In this document: piece after piece, positions 57,471 to 64,000 of the stretch | Layout: every line of letters starts with the position of its first letter | Numbering within the stretch: the stretch's first letter is position 1 | Assembly: GCF_000420745.1 (NCBI RefSeq) | Contig: NZ_ATVN01000003.1 | Coordinates: 1-64,000 of the forward strand | Origin: Pseudorhodobacter ferrugineus DSM 5888 | GTDB taxonomy: Bacteria > Pseudomonadota > Alphaproteobacteria > Rhodobacterales > Rhodobacteraceae | DNA length: 64,000 bases | Direction of reading: 5' to 3' | Notes under the pieces: generated by a model | The model's input: the letters and a program-made list of their open reading frames with translations, nothing else | Database searches by the model: none | Told to the model about the DNA's origin: nothing | Made by a program: the position numbers and the translations under genes

Positions 57471-57761
57471 TTAGCCAGCCATGTCGCGGTCAAGCTTTTC
57501 AAGGCTGCCCATGCGGCCTTCTGGCAGTTCCATCGTGGTGCAGGTGCCCGCTGGAACCAGCGACCAAGCGTTGCCCTGATAGTCGACTTTCGACGTGCCA
57601 GCGCAGGTTGTGCCTTCGCCTGCTGCGCAATCATTCTTGCCAGCCAGTGCCACGCCAAAGCACTTTTCCTTGGCTTCTTGCGCCATGGCCGGACCAACCT
57701 GTGCGGCCAAAACGGCAGCCAATGCGCCAGCGATAGCGAATGTTTTTGAATGCATAGTCAT
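57471..57761 (-). CDS. bufA1: DUF2282 bufferin-type copper RiPP precursor, BufA1-like
   Basis: A 96-residue precursor with a long Sec signal peptide (about residues 1-27, ending PAMA) that acts as leader. The core has four Cys at about residues 34, 45, 53 and 74, in [14 protein letters not shown] and [17 protein letters not shown]; this pattern defines DUF2282. The ATG at 57761 follows AAGGGGAA. It leads the operon bufA1-bufB-bufC-doxX. By homology the modified product is exported and buffers copper in the periplasm. A small GGACC/GGTCC hairpin at about 57441-57453, between bufA1 and bufB, may tune relative expression. Confidence 0.88.
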   Translation of the reverse strand: MTMHSKTFAIAGALAAVLAAQVGPAMAQEAKEKCFGVALAGKNDCAAGEGTTCAGTSKVDYQGNAWSLVPAGTCTTMELPEGRMGSLEKLDRDMAG

Positions 57762-57918
57762 GTGATGTTCCCCTTGAACAGTTGTTTTGTGATCGCTGAT
57801 TTGCGATGACCAAGTTCTAGCCTGCCAATATGGTAACGGGCCAATAACAGGCGCGTGTGGCACGTGGGCGTTATCCATTGTAACATAATGTCGCAGGCAA
57901 AGCTGCCCCGTCAGGCAT

Positions 57919-57950
57919 AAAAAAAGCACCTCAGGCTTGGCGCTTTTTCT
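57919..57950 (-). terminator. rho-independent terminator of thrS
   Basis: On the reverse strand AAAAGCGCC pairs with GGTGCTTTT around AAGCCTGA, followed by TTT, 8 bp past the thrS stop. It separates thrS from the bufferin operon. Confidence 0.8.
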
Positions 57951-57957
57951 AGGTTTA

Positions 57958-59916
57958 TCAGGATGTTGTGCGTCTAAGGTCTGGCGGCGTTGCCTCATCC
58001 GCCAAAACTTCGACAATGTCATCAAAACTCGCCATCTCGGTTTTTGTTTCACCCAAACGCCGTACTGACACTGTCTTTTCTTCAACTTCACGCATGCCCA
58101 CGGCCAAAATGACCGGCACTTTGCCCACCGAATGTTCGCGAATCTTGTAGTTGATCTTTTCGTTGCGCAAATCAACCTCGGCCCGCACACCCGCTGCATT
58201 CAGCGCGGCGCACACCTCCATCGCATAGTCATCGGCATCCGACACAATCGCCGCCACGACAACCTGGCGTGGGGCAATCCAGAACGGCAACTTGCCCGCG
58301 TGGGATTCTATTAAAATCCCGATAAAGCGTTCAAACGACCCCAAACAGGCGCGGTGTAGCATGATTGGGCGGTGTTTCGCCCCGTCTTGCCCGATGTAGC
58401 TGGCGTCCAACCGTTCGGGCAGGTTCGGGTCTACCTGAAACGTGCCACATTGCCAGTCCCGCCCAATTGCATCGGTCAGCACAAATTCCAGCTTTGGCCC
58501 GTAAAACGCGCCTTCGCCCTCAAAGATCTCATACTCATGCCCCGCCGCGGTGACCGCATTGGCCAGTGCGCTTTCGGCATAATCCCAGCTCGCTTCCGTC
58601 CCGATCCGCTTTTCAGGGCGGGTCGACAGCTTGATCCGCCATGTATCAAAGCCCAGATCGGCATAGATCGCCGACAAAAAGCGGATGAACTTGACACCCT
58701 CAACCTCAATCTGATCCTCGGTACAGAAAATATGCGCGTCATCTTGGGTGAAGCCGCGCACCCGCATGATTCCATGCAGCGCACCACTGGGTTCATAGCG
58801 GTTGCACGACCCGAATTCCGCCATCCGCAGCGGCAAATCGCGGTAGGATTTCAGGCCCACGTTGAAAATCTGCACATGGCAAGGGCAGTTCATCGGCTTC
58901 AGCGCGTTAATAGTCTTTTCGCGGGCGTGCTCTTCATCCACCTCGACAATAAACATATGGTCTTGATAGTTTTCCCAATGCCCCGAGGCTTCCCACAGCT
59001 TGCGGCTTACCACCTGCGGCGTGTTCACCTCGACATAGCCATCGGCGCGCTGGCGCCGCCGCATATAATCTTGCAGCTCGGTGTAAATCGTCCAGCCGTT
59101 CGGGTGCCAGAAAATCTGCCCCGGCGCTTCCTCTTGCATGTGAAACAGGTTCATCTCGCGGCCCAGCTTGCGGTGGTCGCGTTTTGCCGCCTCTTCCAGC
59201 AGGGTCAAATGCGCCTTCAAATCGTCGCGGTTTTTGAAGGCAACACCGTAAATCCGTTGCAACATCGCGCGGTTGCTGTCGCCGCGCCAATAGGCCCCGG
59301 CCACGCTCATCAGCTTGAACGCATCGGCAGGCAGCTGCCCCGTGTTCTGCAAATGCGGGCCGCGGCACAGATCTTGCCAGTCGCCATGCCAATACATCCG
59401 CAGGTCTTCATTGCCCGGAATGCTTTCAATCAGCTCGACCTTATAGGGTTCACCCTTTTGTTCGTAATGTGCAATTGCGCGTGCTCGATCCCACACCTCG
59501 GTGCGAACAGGATCACGCAAGTTGATAATTTGTTTCATCTTTGCTTCGATCAGCCCAAGGTCTTCGGGTGTGAAAGGTTCGATTCTGTCAAAATCATAAT
59601 ACCAGCCGTCTTTGATGACAGGGCCAATCGTGACTTTCACATCCGGCCAAATCTCTTGCACGGCGCGTGCCATCACATGCGCCATGTCGTGGCGGATCAA
59701 TTCCAGTGCGGGCGCATCATCGGCCAATGTGTTCAGGGCAATCGTGGCATCCGAGGTAATCGGCCATTGCATATCAAAATGCGCGCCGTTTACCGTCGCG
59801 CTGATCGACTTTTTGGCAAGGCTTACGGCAATGCTGGCCGCCACTTCGGCAGGGGTCACGCCCGCATCAAAATTGCGGATATTGCCATCGGGAAAGGTAA
59901 GGGAAATCTGGGCCAT
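57958..59916 (-). CDS. thrS: threonyl-tRNA synthetase
   Basis: A 652-residue class II synthetase. An N-terminal TGS domain ([20 protein letters not shown]) is followed by the editing domain with [11 protein letters not shown] and [19 protein letters not shown]. The catalytic core has motif 2 [20 protein letters not shown], the zinc-binding MNCPCHV and motif 3 near [11 protein letters not shown]. The anticodon-binding domain ends the protein. The ATG at 59916 follows GGAGG. Confidence 0.96.
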   Translation of the reverse strand: MAQISLTFPDGNIRNFDAGVTPAEVAASIAVSLAKKSISATVNGAHFDMQWPITSDATIALNTLADDAPALELIRHDMAHVMARAVQEIWPDVKVTIGPVIKDGWYYDFDRIEPFTPEDLGLIEAKMKQIINLRDPVRTEVWDRARAIAHYEQKGEPYKVELIESIPGNEDLRMYWHGDWQDLCRGPHLQNTGQLPADAFKLMSVAGAYWRGDSNRAMLQRIYGVAFKNRDDLKAHLTLLEEAAKRDHRKLGREMNLFHMQEEAPGQIFWHPNGWTIYTELQDYMRRRQRADGYVEVNTPQVVSRKLWEASGHWENYQDHMFIVEVDEEHAREKTINALKPMNCPCHVQIFNVGLKSYRDLPLRMAEFGSCNRYEPSGALHGIMRVRGFTQDDAHIFCTEDQIEVEGVKFIRFLSAIYADLGFDTWRIKLSTRPEKRIGTEASWDYAESALANAVTAAGHEYEIFEGEGAFYGPKLEFVLTDAIGRDWQCGTFQVDPNLPERLDASYIGQDGAKHRPIMLHRACLGSFERFIGILIESHAGKLPFWIAPRQVVVAAIVSDADDYAMEVCAALNAAGVRAEVDLRNEKINYKIREHSVGKVPVILAVGMREVEEKTVSVRRLGETKTEMASFDDIVEVLADEATPPDLRRTTS

Positions 59917-60030
59917 CTGGGCCACCTCCTCGGTTTGGCGCCCACGATGCGCCCGGTTGCGGGTTATGATCCGCCCGATATGGCGCGTGTGAATTGGGCT
60001 GTCAAGCGCAAGGCCTACAGCCCAACCCGT

Positions 60031-60440
60031 TCAGATCGCTGCAAACACGGAATAGGCCATGATCAGGCAGCAAAGCCAACCGGCCGCAAAGAGGATGGGG
60101 CGCACAGGCATCCGCGCCAAGCCGCTAATCATCCCCAGAGCATGCGCCACCCGCAGCCAGAAACATGTAATCCCCGTCCAATAGGTCAGGGCGGTAAAGC
60201 CATCCACCCTATCCAAAATCAGCACAGCACCGCAAAAGACATGGCCTGTTCCAGCAGGTTATGATGCGCCCGCCACGCCCGATGCACCCAATGGCGCAGG
60301 GCCGACATATCGCAGGGTCGCGCAAAGTTATCCTGCGCGCCGGAGTCATTGTTTGCCCCCGAAACATAAGGAATCCAAAGGCTTGCGGCCAATTTTATCA
60401 GGCAAGTCAGAATGCCAAGTTCGGTCGGAACCGCCGTTAC
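60031..60440 (-). pseudogene. MAPEG-family membrane protein with frameshift
   Basis: The first frame gives TELGILTCLIKLAASLWIPY, HRAWRAHHNLLEQAMSFAVL and a stop. The second continues at about 60228 as LILDRVDGFTALTYWTGITC, FWLRVAHALGMISGLARMPV to the end. Together they make a typical four-helix MAPEG protein of about 135 residues. A single frameshift in GGTGCTGTGCTGATT explains the break. No clear start codon is seen. A sequencing error is a possible alternative. Confidence 0.7.
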
Positions 60441-60883
60441 ATTTGCTCCATTAGATAAGCACCGCCGAAATGTGCGGGCTGTCCGGTTTCCAGATAGGTC
60501 TTTAAGCCCGCCAGCGACCGGACCCAGCCATCGCTGGTTCCGTCGGACGGATCGTTGTTCAGGTTTTCATGCAGAACCGTCAGGCAACAAAAATCGCCCT
60601 CGACCGCAATCTCGTAAGTGATGCGCGACGCGGGCATATCGGGTTCCCATGTTGGCTCAAAGCTGGTGACCAGCTTGGTTTTTGGCACAACTTCAAGCTC
60701 ACGGGCGTTCAAGGTCATGGTTCCATCGGGCATGAAATAAGTGACATTGTCGCCATCGCGTTTCGCCGTTTGCTCAAGGAAATCATAATGCTGAAAGACA
60801 TCGGCATTGGTCAGCGCCTCCCACAGCGCGTCTTGCGTGCAGCGAATATACGTCTGCATCATGAATTTTGGTTTGTCTGTCAT
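60437..60883 (-). CDS. AHSA1/SRPBCC-domain protein
   Basis: A 148-residue START-like (SRPBCC) domain. The family opening FMMQTYIRCTQDALWEALTN and closing DGWVRSLAGLKTYLETGQ are present. It lies 9 bp after an ArsR-AHSA1 fusion gene and is a close paralogue of that protein's second domain. These proteins bind small hydrophobic ligands; the ligand is unknown. Confidence 0.88.
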   Translation of the reverse strand: MTDKPKFMMQTYIRCTQDALWEALTNADVFQHYDFLEQTAKRDGDNVTYFMPDGTMTLNARELEVVPKTKLVTSFEPTWEPDMPASRITYEIAVEGDFCCLTVLHENLNNDPSDGTSDGWVRSLAGLKTYLETGQPAHFGGAYLMEQM

Positions 60884-60892
60884 ATCAACCCC

Positions 60893-61636
60893 TTACATTG
60901 CGGCCTTAAGGCCAGTTCCGGTTTCCAGATAAGATTTAAGCGAGGCCGCCAAACGCGCCCAACCTTCGGCAAAGCCTTCTTGGCCGGGGGCCATGTCGTA
61001 ATGCTCAATGGTCAGCTTGCAGGCATCGCCCTGCGGCTCGATCAGATAAACCATATGGCTGGCGGGGGCGCCTTTGCCCATGAACAGTGGCTCGAACGTC
61101 ATCGCTATGCGGGTTTTCGGGTCCAGCGCCGTGGTGATTTGGCGCAACATCGCCGCCCCATTGGGCAAAATAAACGCCGTGGCTTGGCCCACTCGTGGAT
61201 TGCCCTGCACCACATTGCAGGCAAAATGATAGGCCGCCATCTGGTCCGCTTCGGTCAGCGCGGACCAAAGCGCATCGTGGGTGCATTTGATAAAGGTCTG
61301 CATCATGAAATCGGGCTTACGCATCACAGCGCCACTCTCCAGTTTCTGTTTCAGTTCACTCAGGGCGCTGGCTTGGGGTTGCAAGAACGGCGCAACCCAA
61401 CGGTCCATCACCTCCTGCAAGGGCAGGGGGTTCAGGTAGTGATATTTGAAACGCCCCACTTTTCGTGTGATGATCAGCCCTGCGTCTTCCAGCAGGGTCA
61501 AGTGCTTCATCACGCCAAAGCGCGACAGGTGTGACCCCTCCTCTAATTGCCCAAGAGTTTGGCCGTCCTGCACACGCAGGGCATCCAGCAGCGCGCGGCG
61601 GGTCGGGTCGTTCAGGGCCTTGAAAGTGCTGTCCAT
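60893..61636 (-). CDS. ArsR-type regulator fused to AHSA1/SRPBCC domain
   Basis: A 247-residue fusion. The winged helix-turn-helix (residues about 5-85, with LNDPTRRALLDALRVQDGQT and HLSRFGVMKHLTLLEDAGLI) lacks the usual metal-binding cysteines. The C-terminal half (from about residue 108) is an SRPBCC domain (DFMMQTFIKCTHDALWSALT). The ligand domain probably controls DNA binding. It is divergent from the hydrolase at 61754 and likely regulates itself and the next gene. Confidence 0.88.
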   Translation of the reverse strand: MDSTFKALNDPTRRALLDALRVQDGQTLGQLEEGSHLSRFGVMKHLTLLEDAGLIITRKVGRFKYHYLNPLPLQEVMDRWVAPFLQPQASALSELKQKLESGAVMRKPDFMMQTFIKCTHDALWSALTEADQMAAYHFACNVVQGNPRVGQATAFILPNGAAMLRQITTALDPKTRIAMTFEPLFMGKGAPASHMVYLIEPQGDACKLTIEHYDMAPGQEGFAEGWARLAASLKSYLETGTGLKAAM

Positions 61637-61753
61637 GAATCATTATATGTTATTAAATTGTCACGTGTAAACATAGTAACCTTACTGCGCAACATCTTGC
61701 ATTTTCAGAGGCTTCATGAAACGTCAGATAAGCAGAATAATCGCGGGGGCACT

Positions 61754-62524
61754 GTGCCGGAACATCAAATCTTCACCACCGCCCAAGACCGCCGCATCGC
61801 CTATCACCAAACCCCAAGGCAAAATCCAGGGCAGGGGCCGGGCGTGGTGTTTTTGGGTGGTTTCAAATCGGATATGTCCGGCACAAAGGCGCTTTATCTT
61901 GAAGACTGGGCGCAAACCCAAGGCCACGCCTTTCTGCGCTTTGACTATTCCGGACACGGCCAATCTTCGGGCAATTTCCTTGACGGCGCGATTGGCGATT
62001 GGTTCCAAGACGCGCTGGCCGCCATTACGACCCTGACGACTGGCCCGCAAATCCTGATCGGCTCGTCGATGGGCGGCTGGATTGCCCTGCTTGTCGCCCT
62101 CGCAATCCCTGACCGCATCGCGGGCCTCGTCGGCATCGCAGCCGCCCCCGATTTCACCGAAGACAGCATGTGGGCCAGCTTTACGCCGGCGCAAAAGGCC
62201 GAACTGGCGCAGGGGCAGGTCGCCTTGCCCTCCGACTATTCTGATGACCCCTATATCATCACCAAGCGCCTGATCGACGAAGGGCGCACCCGCCTTGTCC
62301 TGCGCACGCCCCTAAATTTGCCCTTCCCCGTCCGTCTGCTCCAAGGCACCGCCGACACGGATGTTTCCCCCGCTGTCGCCTTGCGTTTGATGGACCATGC
62401 CCAAAGCCCCGATCTGCGCCTGACGCTGGTGAAGGACGCCGATCACCGCTTTTCCACGCCGGAATGCCTGTCCCTTATCACCGCCGCTACGGCCGATATC
62501 CTTGCGAGAAGTGCCCATGCGTAG
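61754..62524 (+). CDS. alpha/beta hydrolase (ABHD10-like)
   Basis: A 256-residue hydrolase starting at GTG 61754 after GGGGG. The oxyanion segment is VVFLGGFKSDMSGTKA, the nucleophile elbow ILIGSSMGGWIA (Ser near residue 100), an Asp in LLQGTADTDVSP, and the His in VKDADHRFST complete the triad. It resembles ABHD10-type acyl-protein thioesterases. It overlaps the next hydrolase gene by 8 bp. Confidence 0.88.
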   Translation: MPEHQIFTTAQDRRIAYHQTPRQNPGQGPGVVFLGGFKSDMSGTKALYLEDWAQTQGHAFLRFDYSGHGQSSGNFLDGAIGDWFQDALAAITTLTTGPQILIGSSMGGWIALLVALAIPDRIAGLVGIAAAPDFTEDSMWASFTPAQKAELAQGQVALPSDYSDDPYIITKRLIDEGRTRLVLRTPLNLPFPVRLLQGTADTDVSPAVALRLMDHAQSPDLRLTLVKDADHRFSTPECLSLITAATADILARSAHA

Positions 62525-63497
62525 TTTTGGAAAATTCATCGGGCGGGTGTTGCTCGGCCTTGTCGTCATCATCGGCCTGATCTTTGTCTTTGCGCCGAAA
62601 GAGCCCGTAAACCGCAGCGCTGGCTTTGATGCAGGCACCCTTGGCGACGATCTTGACGCCTATCTCGCGAAATCCGAGTCGAAATTCACCGATATCGTCC
62701 CTACCACTGAAAAAGAGATCATCTGGGCAGACGCAAAGGGTGCAAAGACCCCATTATCCGTCATCTATGTCCACGGATTTTCCGCGACGAAATTCGAAAT
62801 TCGCCCCGTGCCCGACCAAGTCGCCGCGGCCTTGGGCGCAAACCTGTTCTACACCCGCCTTGCAGGCCACGGCCGCGGCACAGCGCCGATGGCTGAACCT
62901 GATGCAGGCGATTGGATCACCGACCTGCGCGAGGCTCTGGCCATTGGACGCCGCTTGGGCGACCGCGTTTTGGTCATCTCTACCTCAACCGGTGGCACAT
63001 TGGCTGCCATCGCCGCCACCGACCCCGATATGGCCCGCGATGTCGCGGGCATGGTTTTTGTCTCGCCCAACCTTGGCATCGACAAAACCGCCTCGTTCAT
63101 CCTGAACCTGCCGCTCGTCCGCTACTGGGGCCCGGTTGTGGCAGGGCAGGAATGCAGCTTTGACACCCGCAACGCCGACCATCAACGCCTGTGGACCACC
63201 CGCTACCCCACCGTTTCCGCCATCCCGATGGAGGCGCTGGTCCAACACGCCCTGACGCTGGATTACACCAAGGCCATTGTGCCCGCGCTGTTCATCTATG
63301 CTCCGGATGACCGTGTGGTCCAACCCGCTGTGACGGCCGAAATCGCGGCCCAATGGGGCGCGGCAAGCGAAACCTATCACCCAACCCTGACGGATGCCGA
63401 TGACCCATATCATCACGTCATCGCGGGCGATATCATGAGCCCAAATCAAACCGCGCCCACCGTGACCCGCATCCTTGAATGGGCCAAAGGCTTGTAA
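62517..63497 (+). CDS. alpha/beta hydrolase with N-terminal membrane anchor
   Basis: A 326-residue protein whose N-terminus (FIGRVLLGLVVIIGLIFVFA) is a membrane anchor. The hydrolase fold follows: VIYVHGFSATKFE (oxyanion hole), VLVISTSTGGTLAAIA (nucleophile Ser in S-T-G-G, near residue 162), FIYAPDDRVVQP (Asp) and DDPYHHVIAGD (His). The start at 62517 lies inside the end of the preceding gene, after GAGAAG. The substrate is unknown. Confidence 0.85.
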   Translation: MRSFGKFIGRVLLGLVVIIGLIFVFAPKEPVNRSAGFDAGTLGDDLDAYLAKSESKFTDIVPTTEKEIIWADAKGAKTPLSVIYVHGFSATKFEIRPVPDQVAAALGANLFYTRLAGHGRGTAPMAEPDAGDWITDLREALAIGRRLGDRVLVISTSTGGTLAAIAATDPDMARDVAGMVFVSPNLGIDKTASFILNLPLVRYWGPVVAGQECSFDTRNADHQRLWTTRYPTVSAIPMEALVQHALTLDYTKAIVPALFIYAPDDRVVQPAVTAEIAAQWGAASETYHPTLTDADDPYHHVIAGDIMSPNQTAPTVTRILEWAKGL

Positions 63498-63503
63498 ACA
63501 CAG

Positions 63504-64000
63504 ATGAATGACCCGCTTATCCTTGTCCCCGGCCTGATGTCCGATGCGCGGCTGTTCGGCCCGCAAATCGTGGATCTGTCGCGCGAACGGGCGGTTATGG
63601 TGGTCTTGCCGCATCCCGGGGCGACGATAGAGGATATGTCGGCCAATCTGCTTGCCGCAGCGCCCGCGCGCTTTGCCATTGCGGGGCTTGGTCTTGGCGC
63701 GCATGTGGCACTTGATGTGATGCGCCGCGATTTGGCCCGCGTGACCAAGGTGGCCTTCCTGTCCGCCGACCCCTTGGGCGAAACCCCCGAGGCTGCCGCC
63801 GCCCGCGAAAAACGCATGATCCTTGCGCGCACCGATCGTCTTGCACAGGCGATGGCCGCCGAACTGCCCGCCAACGCGCTTGCGCCCAGCTCAAACCGCG
63901 ATGAGATCATGACCTTGGTCGAAGACATGGCCTTTGCGATGGGCGAAGAGGTGTTCATCGCGCAGTCCCGCGCCCTTCAACGCCGCCGTGACCAGCAAAA
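63504..64000 (+). CDS. alpha/beta hydrolase-like protein, cut by window edge
   Basis: At least 165 residues, third in a row of hydrolase genes. LILVPGLMSDARLFGPQ is a typical start of the fold. The nucleophile elbow reads FAIAGLGLGAHVALDV, with Gly where the catalytic Ser should be, so classical hydrolysis is doubtful. The C-terminal part lies outside the window. It begins 6 bp after the previous stop. Confidence 0.75.
   Translation, partial: MNDPLILVPGLMSDARLFGPQIVDLSRERAVMVVLPHPGATIEDMSANLLAAAPARFAIAGLGLGAHVALDVMRRDLARVTKVAFLSADPLGETPEAAAAREKRMILARTDRLAQAMAAELPANALAPSSNRDEIMTLVEDMAFAMGEEVFIAQSRALQRRRDQQ

Noticed and set aside
58372-60264. A 630-codon open frame antisense to thrS
   Set aside because: Same reason: composition is that of a reverse-frame shadow, and ThrS motifs are complete on the other strand.

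Overview
The window reads as a chromosomal segment of an alphaproteobacterium of the order Rhodobacterales (Roseobacter/Rhodobacter relatives). The clues are the gene order hom-glpX-recJ, a TAT-exported clade I NosZ, a glpSTPQV-type glycerol ABC transporter, a GapR homologue and many four-base ATGA overlaps between genes. Housekeeping genes alternate with broken mobile DNA. This placement is inferred from content and was not computed.

Layout. 1-1000: two broken IS3-family transposases. 1011-4260: oxyR divergent from katG (peroxide defence). 4383-6605: a sulfide/persulfide operon (metallo-beta-lactamase dioxygenase, two YeeE/YedE membrane halves, DUF442 phosphatase-like protein) behind an ArsR-type palindrome. 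6839-12387: small proteins, a FadJ-like protein, GapR, an unrecognised protein and an iron(III) permease. 12451-23711: a mobile-DNA graveyard starting at tRNA-Thr, with a truncated integrase, phage-like genes, a sugar-kinase fragment, two broken tyrosine recombinases, a broken LacI regulator and several IS3 remnants. Inside it sits an intact TPP-riboswitch operon, thiM-thiE-thiD-SDR. 23875-35219: the glycerol regulon (glpR, glpD, glpSTPQ, a DUF2160 protein, glpV, glpK, Fe-ADH). 35595-44665: the nitrous-oxide reductase operon, read leftward as DUF2946-nosR-nosZ-nosD-nosF-nosY-nosL-nosX, with an FNR-type site upstream. 44794-48193: an IS5 pseudogene, an AT-richer OpgB-like gene and an integrase stub ending at tRNA-Glu. 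48345-52725: recJ, glpX, hom. 52811-55124: small genes and cspA. 55274-57761: a bufferin (gigPABT-like) copper-RiPP operon. 57958-64000: thrS, a MAPEG pseudogene, two AHSA1 proteins and three tandem alpha/beta hydrolases, the last cut by the window edge.

How the genes fit together. The window carries glycerol uptake and phosphorylation feeding GlpD, and the last step of denitrification with its copper-maturation genes. The bufferin locus could serve the same copper economy. Peroxide and sulfide detoxification lie close together on the left.

The most unusual structure is a family of short (about 25-43 bp) palindromes. Their arms differ between copies but remain base-paired, and every copy I found lies inside a dead IS transposase of the IS3 or IS5 family. 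Other signals worth checking are a 75-bp intergenic element present twice (4290 and 54445), an asymmetric GlpS/GlpT ATPase pair with one apparently degenerate site, and a DUF2946 gene leading the nos operon.
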